From positions 103,420 through 167,419 of the forward strand of contig NZ_CATNVD010000009.1 of assembly GCF_951230155.1 (NCBI RefSeq): a stretch of DNA of 64,000 bases, in the 5' to 3' direction. Shown here one piece after another: positions 25,888 through 34,794 of this stretch. The first letter of the stretch is position 1. The number at the start of each line of letters is the position of its first letter. Source of the DNA: Parablautia sp. Marseille-Q6255 (lineage in GTDB: Bacteria > Bacillota > Clostridia > Lachnospirales > Lachnospiraceae). A program made the translations under genes and the position numbers. Below the pieces are notes generated by a model. It made no database searches. It saw only the letters and a list, made by a program, of their open reading frames with translations, and had not been told where the DNA came from.

Positions 25888-27444
25888 ATGTTGAACAGAA
25901 GAATGAAATTTACAGCAGCAGCTCTGGCAATGTCACTGGTCATAATGAACCTTGCAACAGGCTGCGGCATGCTGCAGAAGAAGCCGAAGGAGACGGAGGC
26001 ACAGACAGAGACAGAGAGCGAGACACAGACAGAGACGGAAAGTGAGACAGAGTCCGAAAGCGAGACGGAGCTGCAGACGAATGTTCCGTATGCGTCAAAG
26101 GACGGCAGCATCCGTATCACACTGCCGGACAGTACCTGGAAGGTATCGCAGGATGCGGATTCTCTTAGAGTATTCTCCTCCGGTGCAGACGCCATGATCA
26201 GTATTGTGCATGCGGCGGATGCGAGCGAGATGAGGAACCTTACGTACTCGGAGTCGGAGGAGGAGCTGAACGAGAGCCTCACGAACCAGTATCCGGATAC
26301 GAATGCCTTTGAGGTAGTGGAGTTCGAGAAGCAGGAGACTGCCGCGCTGAATACGTATGAGTATGTAGTAAAGTACAATGCCACAAGTATGTGGACGTAT
26401 TCTGTGACCTACGCGATCGTGGCAGAGGAAGAGGCCTATATGGTGACTGGTACGGTCACAGATGACAATACGGCGCTGCTGACAGCAGTGAAGAAGGCAG
26501 TTGAGAGCTTTTCTGTACTGCGCAATGCTACCTTCAGCGCGATCCCGGGCAAGGTTGTGAACCAGACCGGACAAAGCGAGACGACACAGTCAGAGAGCAG
26601 TGAGTCGTTGGATGTACAGGCAGAGCTTAAGACACTGACAGAGTATGGCACGAGCACGACACTGTATGCGTCAGATGTCGTAAATATCCGCCTGGAGCCG
26701 AGCACAGATTCCGATGCGAATATCATCGGTTCTCTTGCGAAGGGCGACCAGGTTACAGTAGTAGGAGAGACGTCTCAGTGGTTCAAGGTCAATGTAAATG
26801 GAAATATCGGCTACATCAATAAGGCGTTTCTCGTCAATACACAGCCGCAGTCTGAGACGACACAGCAGACGGACGGCGAGGTATCTGATTCCACAAAGGT
26901 GGACGCAGAGCTCAACAGCTATGTAGACTATGGTACAGGATATCAGTATTATGCGACTACCGGGACGAATCTGCGCGACCAGCCGGGGACACAGAGCAAT
27001 ATCATCGGCGGTCTGTCAGCAGGGCAGCAGGTTTCTGTCATCGGGGAGACAGATAACTGGTTTGTGGTCATGGTCAATGGCTCCAAGGCATACGTGTCAA
27101 AATCCTATATCAGCTCCACGAATCCGGGCGGATCAGGTAACGGCGATACGAGCGGGAACACAGGTGGAAACAGCGGAGACAATAACGGCGGAAGTACCGG
27201 AGGCAATACCGGTGGCAGCGGAAACACCGGCACTGGCACAGTGAGCGGTACGATCCTCAGTACTACACCGTCGACGATCACGATCCAGGGGGATGACGGC
27301 AATACGTATACGATCAATTACTCTGATGCCAGCGTAAGTACGAATGACGGGCTTCAGGAGGGACTGTACGTTTCTGCCACAGTGGATTATTCCGGCACAG
27401 CTCCAAATGGAGATCTGCATGCCACAAATGTGACCGGCTATTAA
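25888..27444 (+). CDS. SH3b-domain lipoprotein with TE-rich stalk and Gly-rich linker
   Basis: A 518-residue surface lipoprotein. Lipobox NLATGC; a Thr/Glu/Ser stalk at about residues 36-65; then a globular region of about 140 residues (SIRITLPDSTWKVSQD onward) resembling small extracytoplasmic PsbP-like or DUF1795-like modules. Two SH3b domains follow (VVNIRLEPSTDSDANIIGSL and GTNLRDQPGTQSNIIGGL), then a Gly/Asn/Thr-rich linker, and finally a small beta domain (TILSTTPSTITIQGDDGN). Same lipobox-stalk-SH3 plan as the protein at 6581 but with extra modules. Probably wall-associated; no catalytic domain recognised. Confidence 0.86.
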   Translation: MLNRRMKFTAAALAMSLVIMNLATGCGMLQKKPKETEAQTETESETQTETESETESESETELQTNVPYASKDGSIRITLPDSTWKVSQDADSLRVFSSGADAMISIVHAADASEMRNLTYSESEEELNESLTNQYPDTNAFEVVEFEKQETAALNTYEYVVKYNATSMWTYSVTYAIVAEEEAYMVTGTVTDDNTALLTAVKKAVESFSVLRNATFSAIPGKVVNQTGQSETTQSESSESLDVQAELKTLTEYGTSTTLYASDVVNIRLEPSTDSDANIIGSLAKGDQVTVVGETSQWFKVNVNGNIGYINKAFLVNTQPQSETTQQTDGEVSDSTKVDAELNSYVDYGTGYQYYATTGTNLRDQPGTQSNIIGGLSAGQQVSVIGETDNWFVVMVNGSKAYVSKSYISSTNPGGSGNGDTSGNTGGNSGDNNGGSTGGNTGGSGNTGTGTVSGTILSTTPSTITIQGDDGNTYTINYSDASVSTNDGLQEGLYVSATVDYSGTAPNGDLHATNVTGY

Positions 27445-27466
27445 AATGGATAACTGAGAAGATGCA

Positions 27467-27505
27467 GGAGGCTGTTGCTATGATCAGGCAGCAGCCTCCT
27501 CTTGT
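27467..27505 (+). terminator. Terminator after the lipoprotein gene
   Basis: GGAGGCTGTTGC pairs with GCAGCAGCCTCC (one G-U), 9-nt loop, followed by TCTTGT. Confidence 0.7.
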
Positions 27506-27610
27506 AGTATGAAGCTTGCTGCAACATGCTTATCCGGGCAGCCGTTGCAGGGATCTTTGACAGAACGCGTGCCGCGTACAGGACGCGCACGGATACAAAA
27601 GGAGGAACGT

Positions 27611-28282
27611 ATGCTGACTGGAACGATTGATGGAGTGATATTGGATGTGGATGGTACCTTGTGGGATTCCACGCAGCTTGTCGCGCGTGCGTGGACGCAG
27701 GCGGTAAGAGACGGCGGGATCGCAGAGTATCTGGTTACTGGAGAGCGGCTGAAGCAGCTTTTTGGAAAAACGATGGAAGTGATCGCGCAGGAGCTGCTGC
27801 CGGGTGTGTCAAAGGAGCAAAGAGACCGGATCATGGAGCTTTGCTGTGATTATGAGCACCGGACACTGTGCGAGGATGAATGTGCGATCTGTTATCCCGG
27901 CGTGACAGACGGGATCAGGAGACTGTCCCGGATGCTCCCGGTCTTTATTGTGAGCAACTGTCAGTCCGGGTATATCGAGCTGTTTCTGGAAAAGACAGGA
28001 CTGGCGCCGTACGTAAAGGATATTGAATGCTATGGAAACACGCGAAGGAGCAAGGGAGAAAATATCCGTATGGTCATCGATCGGAACCATCTGGAGCATG
28101 CCGTTTATGTCGGAGATACGCAGGGGGACTGCGAGGCCTCTGATGAGGCAGGGATACCGTTTATCTTCGCCTCCTATGGCTTCGGAAACCCAGATCACAT
28201 GGCCGGGCGGATCGACTGTTTTTCTCAGCTTGTGGAGCTGATCGAAAAGGGCAGGGCAGCTGGCCGGGAGGCGGAAAGATGA
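27611..28282 (+). CDS. HAD-superfamily phosphatase (PGP/YjjG-like)
   Basis: A 223-residue cytosolic hydrolase. Motif I is LDVDGTLWDS (nucleophile and acid/base aspartates), motif II is the serine of VFIVSNCQSG, and motifs III/IV are a lysine in RRSKGENIRMVI and YVGDTQGDCEAS. A cap domain lies between motifs I and II. ATG 27611 follows AAAAGGAGGAACGT. It overlaps the acyltransferase gene by ATGA. Pairing with PlsC suggests a role around lipid precursors, but this is inference; phosphoglycolate or nucleotide phosphatase activity is equally possible. Confidence 0.9.
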   Translation: MLTGTIDGVILDVDGTLWDSTQLVARAWTQAVRDGGIAEYLVTGERLKQLFGKTMEVIAQELLPGVSKEQRDRIMELCCDYEHRTLCEDECAICYPGVTDGIRRLSRMLPVFIVSNCQSGYIELFLEKTGLAPYVKDIECYGNTRRSKGENIRMVIDRNHLEHAVYVGDTQGDCEASDEAGIPFIFASYGFGNPDHMAGRIDCFSQLVELIEKGRAAGREAER

Positions 28283-28992
28283 GACGTATTTTGTGGATGA
28301 TCCTGATGAACTGGTGGTATGTGCCGTGTGGATTATACCGGCTTTTGCGCATATCCTCCCATCCGGAGCGGTATTCGGAGGAAGAGCGTTTTGCGATAGT
28401 CAAACAGATCGACAACCGGGCGATCCGGGGAGGCCGTGTGACGATCGACGGGCACGGACTGGAGAATCTTCCGAAGGAGGATGGTTATATCCTGTATCCG
28501 AACCATCAGGGGATGTTTGACGTGCTTGCGATCCTGCAGCTTCTGGAGAGGCCGACTTCTGTCGTATTAAAAAAGGAGCTGGCAGATATCCCGTTTTTAA
28601 AACAGGTATTTGCCTGCCTGGACGCGATCCCGCTTGATCGCAGCGATGTGCGGCAGGGGCTCCAGGTGATCATGCAGGTGGCAGAGGAGGTCAAAAAGGG
28701 CCGTAACTTTATTATTTTTCCGGAAGGAACGAGGAGCAAAAACGGCAATCACCTGCTCGACTTTAAGGGCGGCAGCTTTAAAAGCGCGATAAAGGCAAAA
28801 TGTCCTGTTGTGCCGGTGGCGCTGATCGACTCATACAAGGCATTTGATACAAAATCAATTGCAAAGCAGACCGTGCAGGTACATTTCCTTGAGCCGATCC
28901 GGTATGAGGAGTATCAGGGAATGAAAACAACGCAGCTGGCTGCGCTCGTGAAAGAACGAATTGAAAAAAAGATCAGCGATATGACAGAGTAA
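28279..28992 (+). CDS. plsC: 1-acyl-sn-glycerol-3-phosphate acyltransferase (PlsC family)
   Basis: A 237-residue membrane-associated enzyme that makes phosphatidic acid from lysophosphatidic acid. It has the catalytic NHQGMFD (H-x4-D) and the substrate-binding FPEGTRSK block, with VPVALIDSYKA downstream. One N-terminal hydrophobic segment (WMILMNWWYVPCGLYRLL) anchors it. It is translated with the HAD phosphatase through an ATGA overlap, and a strong terminator follows. The assignment within the PlsC family is good; acyl specificity is unknown. Confidence 0.92.
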   Translation: MRRILWMILMNWWYVPCGLYRLLRISSHPERYSEEERFAIVKQIDNRAIRGGRVTIDGHGLENLPKEDGYILYPNHQGMFDVLAILQLLERPTSVVLKKELADIPFLKQVFACLDAIPLDRSDVRQGLQVIMQVAEEVKKGRNFIIFPEGTRSKNGNHLLDFKGGSFKSAIKAKCPVVPVALIDSYKAFDTKSIAKQTVQVHFLEPIRYEEYQGMKTTQLAALVKERIEKKISDMTE

Positions 28993-29041
28993 TACAGAAA
29001 AAACAGAAGAAAGCCAGTATAATGAAAAGATTTCTGGACAG

Positions 29042-29106
29042 GAGACGATCCGACAGAGCCGGCAGCTTGGAAAAGCCAGACGGTTCTGTCGGATCGTCTC
29101 TTTTTT
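29042..29106 (+). terminator. Strong terminator after plsC
   Basis: GAGACGATCCGACAGAGCC and its complement form a stem of almost 20 bp, followed by TTTTTT. Confidence 0.92.
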
Positions 29107-29202
29107 CTTTCTGTGTGAAATAAAAAGCGCCGGTCAGATGCATAAAACAGGAAAAACAGGGGACATTAGGATTAAAGAAGGCAGTTGGACAGGAGGCAGG
29201 TT

Positions 29203-30219
29203 ATGGCAGTCAATCAGCAGGCAGGACAGCAGAGCATTGAATTTCAGGAAGCGCCGCATATCATCAGCAGCGCGTCAGTCGTAGGACCAAAGGAGGGAGA
29301 GGGACCGCTTGGAGAGTGGTTTGATCTGGTCGCTCCCGATGCGGGGCTGGGTGAGGAGACGTGGGAAGAGGCGGAAAGTACGATGCAAAAGGAAGCGCTT
29401 CAGACGGCGATCGGAAAGGCGCAGCTTATGACGCAGCAGGTGCGGTATCTGTTTGGCGGTGATCTGCTGGCGCAGCTCATCGCGACCTCATTTGGAAATG
29501 GGGACGCGCAGATCCCTCTGTTTGGGCTGTACGGAGCCTGCTCTACATGCGGAGAGTCGCTTGCGCTTGCAGCTATGACGGTAGCTGCCGGGTATGCGGA
29601 TTATGCCGCGGCGCTTACCTCCAGTCATTTCGGCAGTGCCGAGAAAGAGTTTCGGTTTCCCCTGGGATATGGGAATCAGCGTCCCCTGTCAGCTACCTGG
29701 ACGGTCACGGGCAGCGGAGCGTTTGTACTTGCCCCCAAGGGCGGACATGTGAAGCTTTCCGGTGTGACGCCGGGGCGGATCATCGATATGGGGATCAAGG
29801 ATAATATGAATATGGGGGCCTGCATGGCGCCGGCAGCCTGTGATACGATTTATCAGAATCTGATGGATTTTAACCGGCAGCCGGAGGACTATGACCGGAT
29901 CATAACAGGTGATCTCGGCAGCGTGGGGCAGCGGATCGTGATCGACCTGCTCAGGGAAAAGGGCTTTGATATTTCTGCGCAGCATATGGACTGCGGGATC
30001 GAGATCTATGATCCGAAGCGGCAGGATACGCATGCAGGCGGGAGCGGCTGCGGCTGCAGCGCAGTCGTGCTGGCTGCAATGATACTGCCGAAGCTGCGAA
30101 AAGGGATCTGGAAGCGGGTGCTTTTTGTGCCGACCGGCGCTCTTTTGTCAAAGGTCAGCTTTAATGAGGGGCAGACGATACCGGGGATCGCGCATGCGGT
30201 TGTACTGGAGCACTGCTGA
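29203..30219 (+). CDS. spoVAD: Stage V sporulation protein AD
   Basis: A 338-residue thiolase-like protein of the spore inner membrane channel that moves dipicolinic acid into the forespore. The family is recognised from the SASVVGPKEGEGPLG start, YGACSTCGES, ALTSSHFGSAEKEFRFP and the DTHAGGSGCGCSA block. ATG 29203 follows GGACAGGAGGCAGGTT; a TTG at 29185 is in frame but has no ribosome site. It is followed by spoVAE 43 bp later. No spoVAC precedes it, which differs from the usual spoVAC-AD-AE order. Confidence 0.96.
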   Translation: MAVNQQAGQQSIEFQEAPHIISSASVVGPKEGEGPLGEWFDLVAPDAGLGEETWEEAESTMQKEALQTAIGKAQLMTQQVRYLFGGDLLAQLIATSFGNGDAQIPLFGLYGACSTCGESLALAAMTVAAGYADYAAALTSSHFGSAEKEFRFPLGYGNQRPLSATWTVTGSGAFVLAPKGGHVKLSGVTPGRIIDMGIKDNMNMGACMAPAACDTIYQNLMDFNRQPEDYDRIITGDLGSVGQRIVIDLLREKGFDISAQHMDCGIEIYDPKRQDTHAGGSGCGCSAVVLAAMILPKLRKGIWKRVLFVPTGALLSKVSFNEGQTIPGIAHAVVLEHC

Positions 30220-30264
30220 AAAGGGAAGCTGTTAAGACAAAGGAAGTGCGATGGAGGGATTATG

Positions 30265-30624
30265 ATGGATTATATACATGCTTTTTGGGTAGGAGGGCTG
30301 ATCTGCGCGCTCGTGCAGATCTTACTGGAAAAGACAAAGCTGCTGCCGGGCCGTGTGATGGTGATCCTGGTATGTCTGGGAGCAGTGCTGGGAGCAGTGG
30401 GGATTTACGGGCCTTTGATCGAGTTTGCCGGGGCAGGCGCATCCGTACCTCTGCTCGGATTTGGAAATACGCTCTGGAAGGGCGTGAAGGAAGCGGTCGA
30501 TGCCAAAGGCGTCCTGGGGCTTTTTCTCGGAGGCTTTCAGGCGAGCGCGGCGGGGATCAGCGGCGCGCTCATCTTTTCTTATCTGGCCAGCTGGATCTTT
30601 GAGCCGCGGATGAAGGACGAATAG
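30265..30624 (+). CDS. spoVAE: Stage V sporulation protein AE
   Basis: A 119-residue membrane protein with three or four hydrophobic segments, matching SpoVAE from WVGGLICALVQILLEKTKLL through GAVGIYGPLIEFAGAGASVP to LLGFGNTLWKG. It is a membrane part of the SpoVA dipicolinate channel together with SpoVAC and SpoVAD. Two adjacent ATGs exist (30262 and 30265); the second has better spacing from GGAGGG. Its expression should be forespore-specific with spoVAD, though I found no clear promoter in the short space after the plsC terminator. Confidence 0.94.
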   Translation: MDYIHAFWVGGLICALVQILLEKTKLLPGRVMVILVCLGAVLGAVGIYGPLIEFAGAGASVPLLGFGNTLWKGVKEAVDAKGVLGLFLGGFQASAAGISGALIFSYLASWIFEPRMKDE

Positions 30625-30751
30625 TCTGTACTGCTCTGTGGCGGGGCTTTCGAAGCTGATCGCAGAAAAAGAATTTGCAATTTTCCTCATATGTGTTAGA
30701 GTGGAAGACAGAAGACCGGGAAGCCGGAGGATGAGGAAGGATTCAGATACG

Positions 30752-32128
30752 ATGAAAACAGGATTGGAGCAGCTCTTAAAAGAGCAGCGGGAATATTTTG
30801 CGCAGGGGAAGACAAAGGAGCTTCCCCTGCGACTTGCCGTTTTAAAAGCATTGAAACGGACCGTTCAGAAATATGAAAAGGAGATCGGGCAGGCCCTGCA
30901 AAAGGATCTGGGAAAATCTGCGACGGAGACCTATATGTGTGAGACAGGGATGGTGCTCTCGGAGCTTTCTCATATGATCCGTCATCTGCACCGCTATGCG
31001 AAGGAGCAGCGGGTGAGGACTCCGCTCGCCCAGTTTCATGCGCGAAGCTTTACATCGCCGGAGCCGTACGGAGTGGTACTTGTGATGGCTCCCTGGAATT
31101 ATCCGTTTATGCTGGCAATGGAACCGCTGATCGGGGCAGTCGCGGCAGGCAACTGTGTCGTTGTCAAGCCGAGCGCGTATGCGCCTGCGACTGCGGATGT
31201 GATAGAAAGGATCGTGGGAGAATGCTTTTTGCCGCAGGCAGTATCTGTCGTAAAGGGAGGCAGAGAAGAAAATACGGCTCTCCTTGCCCAGAGATTTGAT
31301 TTTATTTTCTTTACCGGCAGTACCACTGTCGGAAGACTGGTGATGGAAAAAGCGGCAGAGCATCTGACGCCGGTCTGTCTGGAGCTTGGCGGAAAGAGCC
31401 CGTGTATTGTCGATGCGACCGCAAATATCCCGCTTGCTGCAAAGCGCATTGTATTTGGAAAGTATCTGAATCTCGGGCAGACGTGTGTTGCGCCGGACTA
31501 TGTGTTCGTGCAGGAGGAGGTAAAGGATGCGCTTCTGAGCGAAATAGAGCGCTGCATCCGCCGCCAGTTCACCCAAAAGCCTCTTGAGAATCCGGATTAT
31601 GGGAGGATTGTCAGTCAGAAGCATTATGACCGTTTAAGGGGACTGATGGAGGGTGTGACCATATATACGGGGGGCGCCTGCCGGGCAGAGACGCTCCAGA
31701 TAGAACCGACGGTGCTTACGGATGTGACGCCGGAGAGCCCTGTGATGCGCGAGGAGATTTTCGGACCGCTCCTTCCGGTCCTGACGTACCGCAGTCTGTC
31801 TGAGGTGACGCAGTATGTGACGGCGCATGAAAAACCGCTGGCGCTGTATCTGTTTACAGAAAGCAGGCAGACACAGCGGGAGATCCTTAAAGCGTGCAGC
31901 TTTGGCGGCGGCTGTATCAACGATACCGTGATCCATCTGGCAACGAGTCAGATGGGCTTTGGCGGAGTCGGGGCAAGCGGCATCGGGAGCTATCATGGAA
32001 AACAGAGCTTTGAGCTGTTTTCTCACCGCAGGAGCATCGTAAAAAAATCTGTGTGGATGGATCTTCCAGTCCGCTATCAGCCGTATGACAGATGGAAGCA
32101 GCGGGTGCTGCGCATATTTTTGCGGTAG
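30752..32128 (+). CDS. Aldehyde dehydrogenase, class 3 type
   Basis: A 458-residue NAD(P)-dependent enzyme that oxidises aldehydes to acids. Visible are the cofactor/active-site motif APWNYPF (N116), general base Glu in LELGGKSP (E211) and the nucleophile Cys in NLGQTCVAPDY (C245), then EEIFGPLLPVL. ATG 30752 is chosen with AAGGA about 10 bases upstream; earlier in-frame ATGs lack spacing. The C-terminal stretch (KKSVWMDLPVRYQPY and a basic/hydrophobic tail) resembles membrane-associated fatty aldehyde dehydrogenases, so a lipid aldehyde is a plausible substrate. Confidence 0.93.
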   Translation: MKTGLEQLLKEQREYFAQGKTKELPLRLAVLKALKRTVQKYEKEIGQALQKDLGKSATETYMCETGMVLSELSHMIRHLHRYAKEQRVRTPLAQFHARSFTSPEPYGVVLVMAPWNYPFMLAMEPLIGAVAAGNCVVVKPSAYAPATADVIERIVGECFLPQAVSVVKGGREENTALLAQRFDFIFFTGSTTVGRLVMEKAAEHLTPVCLELGGKSPCIVDATANIPLAAKRIVFGKYLNLGQTCVAPDYVFVQEEVKDALLSEIERCIRRQFTQKPLENPDYGRIVSQKHYDRLRGLMEGVTIYTGGACRAETLQIEPTVLTDVTPESPVMREEIFGPLLPVLTYRSLSEVTQYVTAHEKPLALYLFTESRQTQREILKACSFGGGCINDTVIHLATSQMGFGGVGASGIGSYHGKQSFELFSHRRSIVKKSVWMDLPVRYQPYDRWKQRVLRIFLR

Positions 32129-32161
32129 AGGAAGGGAAGGCCTGGTTTTTGTAAAAAACAG

Positions 32162-32190
32162 TTGGATATTTGCCAAAGTGATGGTATGAT
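32162..32190 (+). promoter_or_regulatory. Sigma-A promoter of the aspartate kinase gene
   Basis: TTGGAT, 17-bp spacer and TATGAT, 36 bp before the start codon. Confidence 0.65.
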
Positions 32191-32225
32191 TTAGGGTGGA
32201 ATATTTAGAAAACAGGAGAGAAAGA

Positions 32226-33548
32226 ATGGGAAAAGAGCAGACAATCGTGGCAAAATTCGGGGGAAGCTCTCTTGCAGATGCGGGACAGTTCAAAAAGGTG
32301 AAGGACATCCTGCGCAGGAACCCGGACAGAAGATACATAGTCCCGTCAGCACCGGGAAAGCGGGACCGCAGCGATGAGAAAGTAACAGATCTTTTATATG
32401 AATGCTATGGCAGGGCGAGCCGCAAAGAGGAGTACCGCCCGGTGCTTGATAAGATCAAAGCGAGATATCAGGAGATCATTGATGAACTGGAGCTGTCTGT
32501 TTCACTGGATAAGGAGTTTCAGATGATGGAGCAGGCATTTATCAGCGGGGCGGGGGAGAAATACGCCGCCTCACGCGGAGAATATCTCAATGGGATCCTT
32601 CTGGCAGCCTTTCTGGGATATGAGTTTGTAGATGCGGCGGAGGTGATCCGTTTTGACCGCAATGGAAACTTTGAGGATGAGCGGACGAACTTTTTCCTCG
32701 CCGACCGGCTTGTCAATATTGAGAGGGCAGTGATCCCGGGCTTTTACGGGGCGGATGATGCGGGAAATATCCATACGTTTTCCCGCGGCGGGTCTGATGT
32801 GACGGGAGCGCTCGTGGCGCGGGCCGTATGTGCCGACCTGTATGAGAACTGGACGGATGTGTCCGGTTTTTTGCTGACGGATCCGGGGATCGTTGATCAT
32901 CCGAAAAAGATTGATATTATGACGTACTCAGAGCTTCGTGAGCTGTCCTACCGCGGCGCGACGGTCCTGCATGAGGAAGCCGTCTTTCCGGTACGCCGGG
33001 AAGGGATCTCCATACATATCCGCAATACAAATCATCCGGAGGAGAAGGGGACGCTGATCTGCAGCAGGATCGATCCGGAGGATGAGGTGCCGATCACCGG
33101 GATTGCGGGAAAACGGAATTTCGTAGCGGTCAGCATCGCCAAGAACAGGATGAACGCCCAGGTGGGCTTCTGCAAACGCCTGCTGGAGGCGTTTGATGAG
33201 AATCATATCGTATTTGAGCATATGCCGTCGGGGATTGACACGATCTGCGTGATCCTGCCAAGGGATGTCTATCAGGAGAAGCGCGAAGCAGTCATGGCGT
33301 CGCTGGAGCGTCTTCTGGCCCCGGATAAGATCAGTGTAGATGAGGATATGGCGCTTGTCACAGTCGTGGGGAAGGGAATGCGTTCCGTCAGCGGTATTGC
33401 GGCAAAATTTTTTACGGCGCTTGGCGAGGCCGGCGTCAATATCAAGATGATCGACATGGGATCAAATGAGATCAACTGTACGGTCGGCGTGTCAAATCAG
33501 GATTTTGAAAAAGCGATCCGTGCGCTGTATGATGCGCTGGCGGTGTAA
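32226..33548 (+). CDS. lysC: Aspartate kinase
   Basis: A 440-residue enzyme phosphorylating L-aspartate, the first step to lysine, threonine and methionine. The N-terminal KFGGSS (10-15), the active-site FSRGGSDVTG and WTDVSGFLLTDP are characteristic. Two ACT domains lie at the C-terminus (about 300-360 and 375-440, the second opening MALVTVVGKGM), usually the site of feedback inhibition. ATG 32226 follows AGGAGAGAAAGA. Only 42 bp separate it from the Mrp-type operon, without a visible terminator, so read-through is possible. The gene symbol is by function; paralog identity (feedback amino acid) is not known. Confidence 0.95.
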   Translation: MGKEQTIVAKFGGSSLADAGQFKKVKDILRRNPDRRYIVPSAPGKRDRSDEKVTDLLYECYGRASRKEEYRPVLDKIKARYQEIIDELELSVSLDKEFQMMEQAFISGAGEKYAASRGEYLNGILLAAFLGYEFVDAAEVIRFDRNGNFEDERTNFFLADRLVNIERAVIPGFYGADDAGNIHTFSRGGSDVTGALVARAVCADLYENWTDVSGFLLTDPGIVDHPKKIDIMTYSELRELSYRGATVLHEEAVFPVRREGISIHIRNTNHPEEKGTLICSRIDPEDEVPITGIAGKRNFVAVSIAKNRMNAQVGFCKRLLEAFDENHIVFEHMPSGIDTICVILPRDVYQEKREAVMASLERLLAPDKISVDEDMALVTVVGKGMRSVSGIAAKFFTALGEAGVNIKMIDMGSNEINCTVGVSNQDFEKAIRALYDALAV

Positions 33549-33590
33549 AAGAGCGGGAGCGGTTCCTGCTTTGTATTTGGAGGTGTAAAA

Positions 33591-34055
33591 ATGTTTCTTT
33601 TGTTTTTTGCGCTGTGGGTGATCTTTAACGGAACGATCACGCTGGAGATCTGTCTGTTTGGCGTGGCGATCTCAGCAGCCATGTTTGCATTTATATGTAA
33701 GTTTATGGACTACAGCATTGCGAAGGAAAAACAGGTTTTGAAGCGGAGCCTTCCGTTTATCCGCTACTGTCTGGTACTTGTAAAGGAGATCGTCAAAGCG
33801 AATTTTGCAGTCATGCATATGATCCTCTCTGAGCGTGAGGAGATCGAGCCTGCACTTGTGAGCTTTCGCTCTGATATGAAAACAGCGACAGGAAGAGCGT
33901 TTTTGGCCAATGCGATCACTCTTACGCCGGGAACGATCACAGTCAGCCTGGAAGGGGAAGAGTATCTGGTGCATTGTCTGGATGAAAGTCTGGCAGTCGG
34001 CATTGACGATTCTGTTTTCACACAGCTGTTAAAGGATATGGAGGAAGAGCTATGA
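33591..34055 (+). CDS. mrpE: Mrp/MBH-type antiporter subunit E (MnhE/MbhA)
   Basis: First gene of a ten-gene cation antiporter operon. The 154-residue membrane protein has an N-terminal pair of hydrophobic segments (LLFFALWVIFNGTI) and the MnhE family end NAITLTPGTITVSLEGE. GGAGGTGTAAAA precedes the ATG. In Mrp and archaeal MBH complexes this subunit belongs to the membrane module that handles Na+. It overlaps the next gene by ATGA. Confidence 0.93.
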   Translation: MFLLFFALWVIFNGTITLEICLFGVAISAAMFAFICKFMDYSIAKEKQVLKRSLPFIRYCLVLVKEIVKANFAVMHMILSEREEIEPALVSFRSDMKTATGRAFLANAITLTPGTITVSLEGEEYLVHCLDESLAVGIDDSVFTQLLKDMEEEL

Positions 34056-34384
34056 GCAAAGGGATACCAGGGCTTTCACAGGCGTATGAGATACTGTTTA
34101 CAGCAGCGCTTATTTTTCTGGCGGTGATGATGATCCTGTGTCTGATCCGGGCAATCATCGGGCCGCGGATCGCGGACCGCATTGTCGCGGTCAATATGAT
34201 GGGTACGATGGTCATGGTTATTATCGCGATCCTCGCGCTGATGCTGGAAGAAGGATATCTGGCGGATATCTGTCTGATTTATGCAATGATCAGCTTTCTG
34301 GCTGTCATTGTCCTGACAAAGGTATATATGGGGGTATACCGGCGCAAAAAGATGGAGGAGGAGCATACAGATGACAGTAATTGA
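34052..34384 (+). CDS. mrpF: Mrp/MBH-type antiporter subunit F (MnhF/MbhB)
   Basis: A 110-residue protein with three hydrophobic segments and the MnhF signature RAIIGPRIADRIVAVNMMGT, in which the acidic residue is thought to lie on the ion path. It overlaps mrpE upstream by 4 and mrpG downstream by 14 bases, typical of a tightly coupled membrane complex. Confidence 0.93.
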   Translation: MSKGIPGLSQAYEILFTAALIFLAVMMILCLIRAIIGPRIADRIVAVNMMGTMVMVIIAILALMLEEGYLADICLIYAMISFLAVIVLTKVYMGVYRRKKMEEEHTDDSN

Positions 34385-34793
34385 ATGGATTCGTTTTTTT
34401 GCGGGAGCTTTTCTGCTCCTTTTCGGTCTGGTGATATTTGCGATTGAAATGATCGGCGTATTCCGCTTTAAATATGTATTAAACCGGATGCACGCGGCAG
34501 CGATGGGAGACACGCTTGGCATCGGGTTTTCTCTGATGGGATTGATCGTGATGAACGGCTTTAATTTCACTTCCCTGAAGCTGTTTCTCGTCATTGTGTT
34601 TTTGTGGTTTGCATCTCCGGTTTCTTCTCATCTGATCGCACGTCTCGAGGTGACGACCGATGAAGAGCCTCATGAGCATTACATGAATATGACGATCAGA
34701 GAAGCACATGCGCATGCCGCATCACAGGAGCGCACGCAGGGCGATGAGAGCGCTTTTGGTGATACAGACAGCGAGAAGGAAGAGGAGGCGTGA
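34371..34793 (+). CDS. mrpG: Mrp/MBH-type antiporter subunit G (MnhG/MbhC)
   Basis: A 140-residue protein with three hydrophobic segments and the MnhG motif FRFKYVLNRMHAAAMGDTLG. The C-terminal 45 residues are an acidic, histidine-containing tail (HEHYMNMTIREAHAHA and EKEEEA), longer than in most MrpG proteins. It starts inside the end of mrpF. Confidence 0.92.
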   Translation: MTVIEWIRFFAGAFLLLFGLVIFAIEMIGVFRFKYVLNRMHAAAMGDTLGIGFSLMGLIVMNGFNFTSLKLFLVIVFLWFASPVSSHLIARLEVTTDEEPHEHYMNMTIREAHAHAASQERTQGDESAFGDTDSEKEEEA

Positions 34794-34794
34794 C

